Positions 25,142 through 37,711 of a stretch of DNA of 64,000 nt are shown piece after piece (the stretch's first letter is position 1; each line of letters begins with the position of its first letter). The notes under the pieces were generated by a model. The model made no database searches, was not told the DNA's origin, and saw only the letters and a list, made by a program, of their open reading frames with translations. The position numbers and the translations under genes were made by a program. Location of the stretch: the NCBI GenBank assembly GCA_020002185.1, contig CM034534.1, forward strand, positions 32,656,049 to 32,720,048, read 5' to 3'. The stretch is from Paraescarpia echinospica (Eukaryota > Annelida > Polychaeta > Sabellida > Siboglinidae).

Positions 25142-25365
25142 TCATCTGGGAATTAGTGAAGATGAATTGGTTGCGGGGCTGCGGTAAGCAATGGCCATGA
25201 GAAGCACCGGCTGCGACTTGGACGACTCTAAATGATAGGACACATCCATCAGGCCCGTGTCCTGGCCCGGCCCGACTGTCAGGCCATGGTTATCACCACC
25301 CAACAGGCTGCAGTTTCTTTCACGCATGTCACACAAGAAGACGTCACCTGGCCCATGCACCTCAC
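25142..25365 (-). CDS. Coding-like segment, possible last exon of an unidentified gene
   Basis: On the minus strand, after a plausible acceptor (GTTCAG at 25,366-25,371), about 74 codons are open to a TGA. They include GPGDVFLCDMRERNCSLLGG, then DNHGLTVGPGQDTGLMDV and SYHLESSKSQPVLLMAIAYR. The GC content is clearly higher than the surroundings, and the residue mix is protein-like. I do not recognise a domain. The plus strand is also open for part of this stretch. A decayed tandem repeat begins directly beside it (25,408 onward), so the region may be an expanded noncoding repeat instead. Confidence 0.25.
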
Positions 25366-25407
25366 CTGAACTCACCACATTGAGGGCACAGAGAGACACC
25401 TTCAACC

Positions 25408-25740
25408 TAGTGTTATTAAAGGACACCTGCAACCCAGAGTGTCATAAAAGAGGACACCTGCAACCCACATTGTCACCAAATCAAAGAGGACACATGTAAC
25501 CCATAGTGTCATCAAAGGACACCTACAACCCAGTGTCATCAAAGCAATGGACACCTGCAACCCAGTGTTATCAAAGAGGACACCTGTAACCCAGTGTCAT
25601 CAAAGAGGACACCTGCAACCCAGTGTCATCTAAGAGGACACATGCAACCCAGTGTCATCAAAGGACACCTGTAATCTGGTGTCACCAAACGACACATGCA
25701 ACCCAGTGTCATCAAAGAGAACAAGACAGACACCTGCAAA
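25408..25740. repeat. Imperfect 28-30-bp tandem repeat
   Basis: About twelve degenerate units of the form GGACACCTGCAACCCAGTGT plus (C/T)ATCAAAGA, with indels and substitutions. Older and more diverged than the arrays downstream. Confidence 0.9.
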
Positions 25741-26107
25741 CGACAATGTCAATAAGAGAAGAAAAACATTGCTTTGAAGTAACATTAGCAGACATTAGCC
25801 TGGCAAACCGTTGAGAAAGAAAGACAACAACTGGGGTGGAAAACACGGAATGAAACCAAACAGGTGGCTAGAGACAGGACAAACTGGAGAAGACGCACTG
25901 TAGCCTTATGGGCCATGAGAACCAGAGGTCTAGGAAGAAAATCCATTGGAAATGCATTGCAGAGCCAAACAGCTTTTCCATGTCCCTATTTTTCATCTCC
26001 TGGCATATGCATCATCTGCATGAGGGAACCGGGAGGAAGGACACACAACAAATAGAAGATAACTGCAGCTTGTAGGGACTATGTTGAAAGACACTAATAA
26101 AGTTTTG

Positions 26108-26185
26108 AAATGGCAACCACTGGATTAAAACCCCAATCTTCTTATTCGACAGTCACGCACTGTTACCCTCCTAGCTACAGGGCCC
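26108..26185 (-). repeat. tRNA-derived SINE relic
   Basis: The plus strand reads like a reverse-oriented tRNA: GGATTAAAACCCC (decayed B box), then CAATCTTC, CAGTCACGCACTGTTACC and CTAGCTACAGGG (decayed A-box side). This layout matches tRNA-related SINE heads. It is too degraded to name an isotype. Confidence 0.45.
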
Positions 26186-26189
26186 CTGT

Positions 26190-28156
26190 TGAGACATCAA
26201 CAAATCACAGCTAAAAAACTGTTTTCTCGCTGAGAGACCTAGAACTAACAAAACCTGGTGATGCCATATGCTGAAAGCTGTTCTGCCTTTTGTCAATCGC
26301 ACATAGATTACGTTATTTTTGACACGATATCTTTGTAAAAACAGCCTCATAGTTTGACACAGGAACATTCAACCTTGCCAGGCAAACATACTAAATGACC
26401 GTTGTCAAACAATCAATTCCAAATTGCAATAGGAGTTATGAAAGGCGGTTTCCCAAGAAAGACGGCTGAAACGTCACTGAGAATCTGCATCAAACCCGAC
26501 TGCTAATGCATTTTAATTATCTGTCCAAACCACCAAGCTTCACGCCACAGATCTTTGCCACAACTACAAGCACGGCAACACAATCCAAAATCTGTAGTTA
26601 GGTCATGTCATTATGTTAGGAAACTGCAACAATTTGACAACAATTTTACTGTTGCTGCAGAAGACACCAGGTAATTGGATATGGTGTGAATGTTTTGCCT
26701 TATCACAAACCTGATAAACGAAACTTAATGTACTTATTGCACAAAAGATTAACAAAAGGTGGATAGTGATGACGATGACGACAATGGTGTCAGCATAAAA
26801 CATGCTACAACAAACAAAACTTGAGATATTTCAATTATTGTATTTGAGGATAAAAAATCTGTATTTTTTTATTAAGTATCATTGGCATGAAAACAAAAAT
26901 AAGCTGATTAGCCTTAGCCTTGCTGGAGAGTGCGTGATAGCCTATCGTAACAGGAGCTAATATGCTGGTACGTCTGATGGAATGTTTTCTTACACAGAAC
27001 ACACTCAAGTGAGCATGCCAGAAACAAACATGGTTGGATAACAACATATACTGGTTAAAACTAAGGCTGATCACAGAATGCACAACAAGAGACTTACTTC
27101 AACTTTCTTGCTGGAGAAAACATTTGCTGATACAAGAAAGTAGAACCTGAACACACTCTGATTGCATCAATTGTAACCCTTCATCATCAAGTTACATCCT
27201 TGTGGAGGAACAAAAGTGCTGCTGTCTCAACATCTGTTGCCGGGCAAATTAGCCACATGAATCAATAGAAATCTCTTCAAATTTAATGAACTCTGACAAA
27301 CAGAACAGACAAAACAATGAGCCACCAGACGGTCTTTGTGATTTGTGCTGGGCTGTCCCATGCACACGTATACAACGCAGTATGACGGTGGCAACAAGTA
27401 GCAGAGACAGGGAAATTGTAGGATTACCTTTGTGCTGAGCAGACTAGGATTGATGAACGTTGGGGCCTGAAATCAACACAAAACAGAAATTTAGTCATTC
27501 AAAACACATCAGTAGTATGCATGCTGCACTTGTGCTACGTTTGCACGAAAACTCACAATCATGTGTTGGGCATCCCTTGTGTTGACTCATTACAACTTGG
27601 AACTAGCACATGTTCAGGAAAATCTACCTATAATCGGGCCAGCAGACGTATCCTAGATAAATGTTTCTTAATCCACCAAGACATTTTGTATCTTGAGCCA
27701 CAAACTTTCAGGGGAAGGAGCTGCAGTGCTATTGTTTTTATATCGTGGTAGACCCTTTCTACAAATAATCAAACAATGTAAACCATCCCCAACCAATAAG
27801 TGGAAGGTTTACATAGCATGGAACAGTCGTAGAAATCATGCAGAGTATTGCGAATAACTGTTCAGAACTTCAGAGTTACATAATCTTCGACAGACAACTA
27901 GTATAAATACTTCATGATACCGTCCCATATGTCTGTAGTGCCCTCTGCCACATAATATCAAACTAAGAACTTGTTTGTTTGCTTTCTGACCTAACCATGA
28001 AAACAATCACCTAATGCTACTTACACCCAGGGAGGTTGTTTCACTAAGATGAGCTCATAAGGAAAATCCGTCATTAAACAGAATCCATTGGTAAATTTAA
28101 AGAACTTTTTCAATATGCAAAAAACCACCGTCTTATTACTGAGGACACTATTTCAA
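26190..28156. other. No gene recognised
   Basis: Mixed-composition sequence with short frames only. The direct repeat GAGCTCATAAG occurs near 28,053 and 28,239, on either side of two hairpins. Confidence 0.4.
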
Positions 28157-28231
28157 CAACACCCGGCAAAAGTGTCCCAGTGACACTTCCTGGTGTTGAC
28201 AGTTTTCAGTAGACAAGTTCACTTGTCTACT
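28157..28231. repeat. Two adjacent hairpins
   Basis: Hairpin 1 (28,157-28,198) has outer arms CAACACC/GGTGTTG and inner arms AAGTGTC/GACACTT around a 5-base loop. Hairpin 2 (28,208-28,231) has perfect 11-bp arms AGTAGACAAGT/ACTTGTCTACT around 2 bases. Function unknown. The ACTTGTC arm resembles the subterminal motif of the hAT-like element at 33.6 kb. Confidence 0.85.
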
Positions 28232-31200
28232 GGTTATGAGCTCATAAGAATGTTGTAAAAGAGTCTATTGGTTATACGGTCCAGAGGACATTAGGTGTGT
28301 TTACTAATGATATTACTAATATGGCACATCAAATGATTAATTCTGAAAATGTTACACAACAAAACATTTACAAAACATATAAACTTACAAAGCTTTCGCA
28401 ACCAACTTACAAAAAACTTGAGTAAGAAAAATGACATGCCCAAGAACTTTTGAACAAACACATGCATGTTTTGCCACAAGAGGGTGCAACATGCATGTCC
28501 ATTCGAGAACAAGCGATTCTGGCAATTAGCATGAGAAGCAGATTGTTCCCTAGATGATTGACAGAGTGCGAGAGTGGATGGGAGCAAGAGCAATTGCTCA
28601 CTTAAAACATGATGCTCTGAACACTGATGTTTCCACAGCCTTTATTTAGTCTGCCACCAGCTGCAAGAGTTATATTCAACTGAAACCATATCTATTTGAT
28701 CCACACAAACATACCTTTAATTCTGTAAAAGAAATTCAGCATATCAGTGCAAATTATGACAACTATCATGTTGAGTAGTAGTCATTACATGAATATGTTC
28801 ATACGTAAAAAGAACACGCCTAAGCTTTAATTATGACAGTTTCTGCTAAACTATGTAAGGAGATAGCACAAACATAAATTGGTTATGGATAAACATGTAT
28901 ATCATGTGATATCATCAAGTCTTTAAGAAATAATGACTACTACAGGTAGTACAGTTATGAATGTATGTATATAAACATATTAAAACATCTACAAAATAAT
29001 TATTTCTGTACTTTCGGACAGCTGAAAATTTTATTTTTACATGTCAGAACAGTATTCAACCGAATACCACCCAATTGCAATTTCCTGTTACAACTGTAAC
29101 AATTATAATTACACTGCATTAGCTGTCACTCAAATAATCATTTGTTTTCAGAAAATAAAAATTTACATAAAAATCTCACCTTCAAAAGTGTTTTCTAGGG
29201 TTACTTAATTAGAATCCAGACTTGGCGTAGTCTAGAAGCCACTTTGACATTCGACCAGTCTCTAACCTGTGTGGTTGGTGTCAACCCTCACTTGGACTAA
29301 CCTCAAAGACCACTGCAGGACCACAAGGTTTTGACATTAACAATCTCTGCATCATTCATGTTCACCACTGCACACAACTTGTCAACCAAAATCAAGAAGC
29401 CGCGTTCACTCTGCTCGTGTCAGCATGTCCAAGTGGCGTACAAGGAAATTTTTAAGACATAGATTACTACAAATTGTTGTCGTTGATGAATAATAATACA
29501 TAATTATATAGTATAATGTGTGGTAAAAATAATTTCTAACAAATTAAAGGCAAAAGAACAATTAAAAAAGCAGCTTATTCAGACATCCAACTACAATGAT
29601 GTGACAATAAATATTTAAAGGCGATAACCCCAAAAAATACCCTACAAGGAAATGCGCATGACTTAGCAGACTATGATAATATTTGGCTTTATAATCTTAG
29701 TTTATAAATGCTACACGGACATTAAGAATGGCGGGTACATTTTATTATGGACGTCCAAATGTGATGATGAGATTTGTATACACAAGCCCAAATTTCATAT
29801 CACGTTTCGACCCCCCCAGGCCCAAATATTGGAGGTCCATATTTTATGATACCGACTTGGGGATGGTGCACTCTTTAATGTAAATCTGAAGTGACGAATG
29901 AGCTCAATGGGTACAATAAGGCCATGCCACAACACCCTGCCTTCTACTTCTAGTGCTGGTTCTTCCGCTAAGGCTAACGTGTTACGTCACCACACCCATT
30001 CTGTGTTTCTATGGAAGACTGGGAATTCAATCACAACTGTACTAAGCATCAAGCCTCACGCGTTGAAGAAATGTGTGCAAAATGTGGGTCATTCCACATG
30101 GGATCAACTAAAAAAGGTCACAATATTCATTCTTGACCTCGTCTGACTTTGATGACATTTCTCACACATGTTGGCACTGTTGTAAAATGTACTTCTGGCA
30201 AATTTCAGACATGTGTGTGAACTTTATTTACAGTTACTGCACATTTAACTGTACACTTTTAGTTTGGTTGAGTGACCAATATGACAATGGTACCATTAAA
30301 AGAACAACTTACAGTAAATATATTTACTGATCGTGATGCAACCATAAAAAGGCATAAACAACAAACGGAAACCAACAATACATAAAGAAATCAATACGAA
30401 GCTAAGAATGGAGATATCTGTAATAACGATCAGAAGAGCGCTGCTTGAATGACGGTCCAATGTCCGATGGGACAACGCTGAGACAATGTTCCCTGCCAGT
30501 AGACAGAGCTTTGCCATATGTCAGCTCTTAGAGATAGTCAATAATTGTGCACTGGACTCCCTCGGTGGAGGCCCCTGCTGTAACCATGTCACTGCAGAGG
30601 GCACTGCACACTGACTAGCACAAGAACACAAACCAAGACCTATCAGTCAACTGAGCATGCAGACTTTACAATACCACCCTGGTGTATAGCTATGTGTGTA
30701 TCACAGGAGAATACAGCTGGGTAACATATGGCTCTAGACGTTATACACTACATATTATACAGAACTAGCTGAGTAACCATGGATTTGCACGGCAAGAAAA
30801 GCTATCTATTATTACTTTCTGGTTAAAGCCGCATCTAGACTAGAGTATGTACAATTCCCATGGATAGCTACACTGTTACTATAATATAACGCTGCGCTTT
30901 TGTTGCTTGGCACCCAGCCAGAAATATCACGCGCACATGCTGCGATCAGCAAGAGGTAATGACACAGAGTTCTGTTTGCGTTCAAGATCCCCATCTCTCT
31001 GCAGCACCGGTGCATGTTATTTAAATTCTAAATCTATGAACCATCCTAATGGGGCAGGTAGAACATGCACACTCCACCCGGACATGCACACTCTACCCAG
31101 ACTTGCACACTCCACATGGACATCTGCACACACAGAAGTGAAATCAAGCATTTTATCTGCACAAGCAAGTGTTGAATGTCTGATATTTTTGGTTAATATC

Positions 31201-33625
31201 CAATGATTTTAACATGGTTTTGGAAGCCTCAAGTATTGTTAGTCCAAATGTGACACACCGTACGGAAAACTGATTCAGCTGAATATAAATAAAGGTTTCT
31301 AAACTGCATATAAATACTGGGGCAATGACATACCGTATACAGTACACGTAGCATTATAGGACACATGGACTTGTTCTCCAATTTCCTATGGAATACTAAG
31401 TAAATGGACCACATTATTAGTATCAGTCCTGCTATGGAGTGGTACCCGGTCATTAAGACTGCTCAATTAATGTCATCAGAACCCAAGGGGGTGATTTTGC
31501 TGTGCAATGTTCCAAATTACATGCTGTATGATAAGAAACATTGTAAGTAATTGACAATGTTGCATATGGAACTGGAGAATGTCTGTGTATTCTGTGAGAA
31601 GAGCGAGGCCATGGTCGTGCATGTTTTCATGCAAAGAAAAATTCACTAATACTTAATTACAAATGGTCTCTACTTACTGCAAAGGTGGCTTGGGCTGCCT
31701 TACTACACTTATTTTCAATTGGTTAGCTTTAACAGGCATCTTAAGATAAACTCGTATGTTTTTCTGTGACGGTTACATCTATGTACTTTGTCAGAACAAA
31801 GATAAGATGCAATCAATCATGATTAGTCATAATGCTGTTTTGGCCGTGTTTCTTTGGGTAAAAAAGAAAAATAGATTGCTATCAGGCGCCTCTCAAGCTA
31901 ATCATAACTTAGAATATTTTTAAATAACCACTCCAAAAATAATTATTCTGACAAATAGCCCATGAACAAATAATCAAAAAAGTCCAATCATAATTAATAT
32001 GCATAAATACAAAAAGTGTATATTTGTTATTATTACAAAATTATATTCTAAAAAATATATGCATAATAAAAATGCTCACTTCAGCATATCAGCTAGTCGA
32101 GCATCCTGCTTGATAAGCGTGTTACACAGCCAGGGCAATATTCAAGGGATTAGGAGAAAACAAAGCACGCGTCAGCACACCATCGTGCGTGCGTGTGCAC
32201 GCGGCATGACCACAGAAGTGCCAGCGACTTATTGAATAACGTGTTGTGTCTAATGGAGCGCAGTATTTAATCGCCATCTTGTCAGATCCCGCCAAATTGG
32301 TTGACCAACAGACAGGCGTGGAGCGACGAAGCGATTTACGCACACACGCACGCTACAGCGACACCCGGCAACCAACGAGTCGGTTGCTATGCACCAACAG
32401 CGAGCACTGGTCCTCCATCAAGGCATTGTACACAGACGGCACTACTCCATAGCCTCATCCATCACATTTCAGGTCAGGGTTTATTCAAAGGATTGCGTGA
32501 GCCATGCGTGGAAGCAGAGAGGGAAACAGTATGAGCTGTCTCAATGCATCAATTTCAATTACAAGTGATGCGCTCTTCTTGTGCGTTGGGTCTTTCTCAG
32601 TAACACTTGCTTTTTGTCAGCGTGTCGACAGTCGGGGTGGTTATTCGGTGCTCGTTCTAAATTGAATACTTTTTGCAATACTATACTTCTGTAGCGTTTA
32701 AATCACCAGTCAAGGATAGGGACACGCAAGAGTCACCGTCCCAGCCAGGGATCACCAAGGATTTAGGGGAAAAATAACTATTTTCCACCACAACAACCCA
32801 AGTGAAATACTAAGCAATGTTACTGTAACAGAACAAGTGATTGGTGGAGCAAGTAAAATAAGGCCAAGATGACATATACAGCATTTGTATGGTCAAACAT
32901 TGCAACATTTCCCAATTTGGACACTTGTGTATCGCACCCAGCAAAACTACCCAACCTTTGGATGGGATAACTTGGTACATTTTAAGTGGCTCTAGGTGAT
33001 CGATCACCTCCATCGGTAGGTCACAAAAGCAAACAAGTGTGATATTTTGTGCAAACATTGTACCAGACATGACAATTATTACACAACTCTGATCAGTTAT
33101 CTGTAATTCTCTGCATGTTTTCTAATATTGTTCCTAACTACGCAAATCATCCACTGATGAGTTGGGGTCGGTTTACGCAAGTGGGAAAAACGTAGAAAAC
33201 ATGCAGTGTCTCAACCAATTGTCAAACGTCAAATATAAACCTTAATGCACAGGGAATTTCTAAAAATAAAATGACTGTTATGAATCCTTTCCGGAATCGT
33301 AGATGTACCCCTGAAAGTCTGGCACCCAGGATGTACACAAGGTGTACAGAAGGAGTAGCTTAACCTACATAGTACATACATAGCTGAAACATAGTTAGAT
33401 TACATTAACAAATAGGGATCTATTATCATGATTACGTTAATAAGTCATTATCGATTACAGCTGATGTCAACCTCATATTATTGCAACCATCTTTACAAAT
33501 GCAGCATATCCAAAAGATACTGGTATAAAATGTATAATAAGACCATCAACAAGATACATACATGTGTATAACGTTCCTGAACCCCAGCAAAAAATGTGTT
33601 TCAGAATTGAATATATATAGCCTAA
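28232..33625. other. No gene recognised; small repeats only
   Basis: Three 19-bp units of the form ACATGCACACTCCACCC(G/A)G lie at 31,063-31,119. A perfect 16-bp palindrome AGGTGATCGATCACCT lies at 32,994-33,009. The remainder, including 29.2-29.5 kb and the slightly GC-richer 32.1-32.5 kb, shows only short frames without family resemblance. Confidence 0.45.
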
Positions 33626-35301
33626 CAGCGATAGAAATAAGTCAATTTTCACTTGTCCACCGAACAAGTTAGTTTTGAAATATACTTGTCCGCCAAAATT
33701 TTCACTTGTCCAAGTAACTGTCGCAGTGAATCTAACCTTTGAAAAACATGTTAAGAAATTATTTAATTTTAAACAATCTTCCTGCTGTTGGGCACAATCT
33801 GATCTCAAATGTATTTTTTTTAAACTTGTTTAATTGCAAATATTTCCCAGACCATTAAGTGATTAACAATGTTTTTCATCACGACTTTTAAAAGGAGACG
33901 TATTATATGATGTTTCAACAAACTGAGGAAGTGGAAATGTGTACTTATGCCGGCAATATAAATATTACGATTATGATAGGAATGAGACAACAGTTGGGAA
34001 TATTTTCCTTGCGATTTTTCATAATGTTGCAAGAAACTGCTACCAACAAATAAAATGCACTGTCAGACATTTGCGTCAGTTTGTCATTGAAAATCCCACG
34101 CTTCCACCCAGAGTACAACCAATGCAAAGCCAGGAAGCACAATTTTGTTACATACACAAAACTAATGTGATATTGTTTTATTCAACCTATACGTACTTCT
34201 GTAGGTGAAAAGTTCAGTATTTTTACAATCTGAAGATCAATTTCATTTGATCACCAGCAAATAAAATCACATCTTTGCTAGTCTTATTAGATCAGTATAA
34301 ATAATATTATATCAATAATATTTAAACAATTTTAAATGTACCAAAATTAAATTACAAGGGATCATCTTGTAGTTAGAATGTATAGATTGATTGACTTTGT
34401 AACATTGCTGTCGCACGTAGACCGCCATAGTAGGTCGCCATGCCTCGCATGTCGCCGGCCATGGCGGCTGCGCATCTTGCTTAAATTAATTTGGAGTTGA
34501 GTTGTTTAGATCCTATCATGCATCCGTTATTTTGTCTTACTGCTGCGTATATAAATTGTAATTTATGTTTATTAAGTTAAATCATGTTTCAAAACATCGT
34601 CCGACAGATACTAATTCTGTCCGTTTTCCACATATGCAAAAGGTCAGTGTCCCTAAACTCTCGATTTGTGGTAAAATAAATGTGATGAAGACACGACAAC
34701 ACTTCTTGAGATGTTTATTAACATTCCGTTCACCAACCATCACCACAAGTTCACCGGAGAGGTAAAAATTCATCCGGCGCTGACAATATTTTGCCGATCT
34801 GCTGAATCAACAGTCAAAGACTGCCAAGTCCACATTGGTTAATATTGGTTAACTGGCCTACTACATAATTATTCTAATAAAATGTAGTGATACCCGAATA
34901 TACTATTTATTAAGTTCATCAAATGTGATCCATGCGTGGAAGCAAGTGGACTGTCGATAAAACTGAACTAGCTTTTCCTACGAGAACGACAGAGCTAGAT
35001 CGGTGCAGATGACGCAGTTAACGGACACACTATGCTTCACAGAAAACTGATGTGCAACACAGGATGGTGGCGGAAAGATAAGACACCAACGCACTAACGA
35101 AACTGCAACATGCGTGATCACTGGCGAACCGTATTTCACTAGAATTTCCACAAATTAGAAAGTTATAATTTTGCACATGTCACTATTTACTGTAAATCTT
35201 CATTTGTCCACCAGACAACCATGCAGTTTATTCTACTTGTCCGGACAACAAATCACTTGTCCCTGACAACCGGTCAAGCGCTTATTTCAAACGCTGCCTA
35301 A
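33621..35301. mobile_element. hAT-like DNA transposon with 5-bp TSD
   Basis: The element at 33,626-35,296 (1,671 bp) has TIRs CAGCGATAGAAATAAGT (left) and CAGCGTTTGAAATAAGC (reverse complement of right), 14 of 17 identical. It is flanked by perfect CCTAA direct repeats (33,621-33,625 and 35,297-35,301). ACTTGTCC occurs three times near the left end and ACTTGTCC/ATTTGTCC three times near the right end, typical of subterminal transposase sites. No transposase frame is visible. A CpG-rich patch, with several ATGG/CCAT motifs, lies near 34,420-34,480. The 5-bp TSD plus CAG start suggests a hAT subgroup with short TSDs, an inference. Confidence 0.8.
34552..34588 (+). repeat. 37-bp exact match to 38,403-38,439
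   Basis: Both sites carry the same 37 bases starting TAAATTGTAATTTATG, in the same orientation. This copy lies inside the hAT-like element, so the other is probably a fragment of the same family. Confidence 0.85.
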
Positions 35302-35323
35302 TAAAATTACCGTATTTGTTCTA

Positions 35324-36033
35324 TTAAGGCCAGACACCCAAGGTGAAATGGTGTTTTTTGACAAAAAATACTGAAAATGGTTTTCTGCCAGATTATTATA
35401 CCTTTGTATGCATACTATCAATAAAGTTCACTTCTATGAAAATTATGTTTTAGTCATGGATCAAGCACGTCGATATCATGTAATGAAATCCATTATGCAA
35501 TCTTTGACAGCCATTTTCTCAAAAACATTTTTCTACAAATTTCTGCATTTGGAAACGGGATATCTCTGGGAATAATTACGCTATATAAATAATGTTTTCA
35601 GTGTTTCATTCAGCATATTCAACTGTGTGCAATGATCAGACACTTTTTTAAATCATGAATAGTTTGAAAGATATAGCCATATTTGTTGCCAAAAAACAAG
35701 ATTTTTTTCTTATTTTACCAAAAAATTATTTAAAATATAAAAACACATTTCAAAAAATGCTCTGATCATTGCACAATAGAATCTATAGAAAATATGGTTT
35801 TGAAAGAATTATAACTATATATGGATTCAAAAAAAATGGCAGTGTTTCCAAATTTGCCAATATTTGCTCAAAATGGTGGCCATTTTGTTTGTTACCATGG
35901 AAACAGGGGGTCTGGCTGAAAAAAGTTCAATATATATTTTACTCAGTAAGACCAATTTCATGCATTGGGCAAAAAATGAACTGTTTGCACAAATTAAAAA
36001 ATAATCCTATCTACCTGCCGTGTCTGGCCTTAA
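35324..36033. mobile_element. TTAA-flanked MITE, copy 1
   Basis: The element at 35,328-36,029 starts GGCCAGACAC and ends GTGTCTGGCC, with TTAA on both sides (35,324-35,327 and 36,030-36,033). A second copy at 60,446-61,023 is highly similar but lacks an internal segment of roughly 100-150 bp around 35.66-35.93 kb. The TTAA target is typical of piggyBac-type elements. The GG start is unusual for piggyBac, so the superfamily is uncertain. Its AT-rich interior contains no transposase. Confidence 0.85.
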
Positions 36034-36679
36034 AGGAAATAAAAACAAGACATTAGCTAAATTCCGTTTTCCAAGTGTACACAAAGTTTAACATTGTATG
36101 TAACATTCGAGAACATTAAAAAAATACAGAAAAATGCATTTGTAGCATAAATTCAATTTTAAACCTGTCTGTGTAGCGATTCCCGCGGAAAAAAATAAAA
36201 ATTTAATGAGCTAGGTGATCACGTGGTATCTTAACGTCACATATGACTCACACTCGCAGCAGGCCGACCCTTTCTATGCATTCAGAGCTTGTTTACATGC
36301 ATAGTTTTGGGGTCGAAACGAGCGTCAGAATGAGTTATTGTGCGATATTCCGATGTTATACAAACACTAGTCATCATAGAGGAACAAGCAGTTATCTTAC
36401 GGTTCCACATGAATTCAATTTTATTTAAAACAATGAATGCGAATGAGCCTACAAGTCGACTAGGTATCGCCGAGCTTAGGCTCGTTTTCAGAATAATTAT
36501 ATCGAATGCAACCAACGGGAGATAATGTACACCAATATACATTCATAGCAAACATATATCGTATCCAGCTACAGAAAGTAACGTGTATAACTATATAATC
36601 ATATAATATCACTAGAATATCGATGTATGAAGGAGGAGTTGTACAATTTATCATAACTTAAATTAGTCAGCAAATTTCT

Positions 36680-36771
36680 GTCGGTCCTGCTAGCTCAGTT
36701 GGTAAAGGCGTTGGTTCCTTGGCGTTTGTTTTGTAATCGGACGACGCCGGTTCAATCCCGACATCAAACCA
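36680..36771 (+). pseudogene. tRNA-like sequence in left palindrome arm
   Basis: Contains an A-box-like TAGCTCAGTTGGTAAAGG and a B-box-like GGTTCAATCCC, followed by a CCA-like end (AAACCA). The T-arm GCCGG-TTCAATC-CCGAC has four of five pairs. The box spacing is about 13 nt longer than normal and the acceptor stem does not pair, so I call it a tRNA pseudogene or SINE-type Pol III promoter and give no isotype. Confidence 0.55.
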
Positions 36772-37218
36772 TTGATTTTTTTAACACTTTTTGTTTATGT
36801 TTTCACCAAGTAATATAAACCAAATCATTTTTATACTATGATGCACTGTGTGTAAATATTTTTGTAGTAATTATTTATTCACCACAAAAACAAAAATATG
36901 GTAATTATATATAACGATGTTTTTAAATTGTATTTATCCAGACAGATCACCATTTGTTTTCACATATATAATTACAATATATTACCGTACAATATATATA
37001 TATACAGTTAATACATTCTATATCCATTACATTATATTTGTTTGGATAAATACAATTTAGAAACATCGTTATATAATTCCCATATTTAAATTTTTGTGGC
37101 GAATAAATAATTACTACAAAAATAAAAATATATTTACAAACAGTGCATCATAGTGTAAAAATGATTTGGTTTATATTACTTCGTGAAAACATAAACAAAA
37201 AGTGTTAAAAAAATCAAC

Positions 37219-37309
37219 GGTTTGATGTCGGGATCGAACCGGCGTCGCCCGATTACAAAATAGATGCCGAGAAACCAACGCCTTTACCAAATGAGCTGGC
37301 AGGACCGAC
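37219..37309 (-). pseudogene. tRNA-like sequence in right palindrome arm
   Basis: The inverted counterpart of the left-arm copy. Its B box GGTTCGATCCC matches the canonical consensus better than the left copy. The A-box region reads CAGCTCATTTGGTAAAGG. It has the same acceptor-stem defect. Confidence 0.55.
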
Positions 37310-37711
37310 AGAAATTCGCTGACTGATTTAAGTTGTTATGATAAATAGTACAACTCCTCCTTCATACATCGATATTCTAATGATATTATAAGAGTACACA
37401 TTTATACACGTTACTTTCTGTAGCTGGATACAATATATGTTTGTTATGTGTGTTTATTGGTGTAGATTACCTCCCGTTGATTGCATCCGATATAATTATT
37501 CTAAAAACGAGCTGAAGCTGGGCGAAACCTAGTCGACTTTAGGCCCATTCGCTTTCATTGTTTTGAATAAAATTGGATTCATGTGGAACCGTAAGATAAC
37601 TGCTTGTTTCTCTATGATGACTAGTGTTTGTATAACATCGGAATATCGCATAATAACTCATTTTGACGTTCGTTTCGATCCAAAAGCTATCCTTGTAAAC
37701 ATGCTCTGAAA

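Larger units (their letters stand above)
36281..37711. repeat. 1.4-kb palindrome (foldback element) carrying tRNA-like sequences
   Basis: The left arm 36,281-36,944 and right arm 37,039-37,711 are near-identical inverted repeats of about 665 bp, separated by a 94-bp AT-rich spacer. The arms differ by scattered substitutions and small indels. Outer limits are set where TTCAGAGC on the left meets GCTCTGAA on the right. Each arm holds a short frame with the shared peptide AIFRCYTNTSHHR and a tRNA-like block. TSD not found. It could be a foldback transposon or an inverted duplication of a once single-copy segment. Confidence 0.93.

Noticed and set aside
36340..36428. THAP-like zinc finger start (MSYCAIFRCYTNT) in both palindrome arms
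   Set aside because: A C-x4-C start alone is not enough. The expected downstream FP and C-x2-H residues are not visible, and the frame ends after about 20 more residues.
36680..36771. Functional tRNA gene
   Set aside because: A and B boxes are present, but the acceptor stem does not pair and the box spacing is about 13 nt too long.
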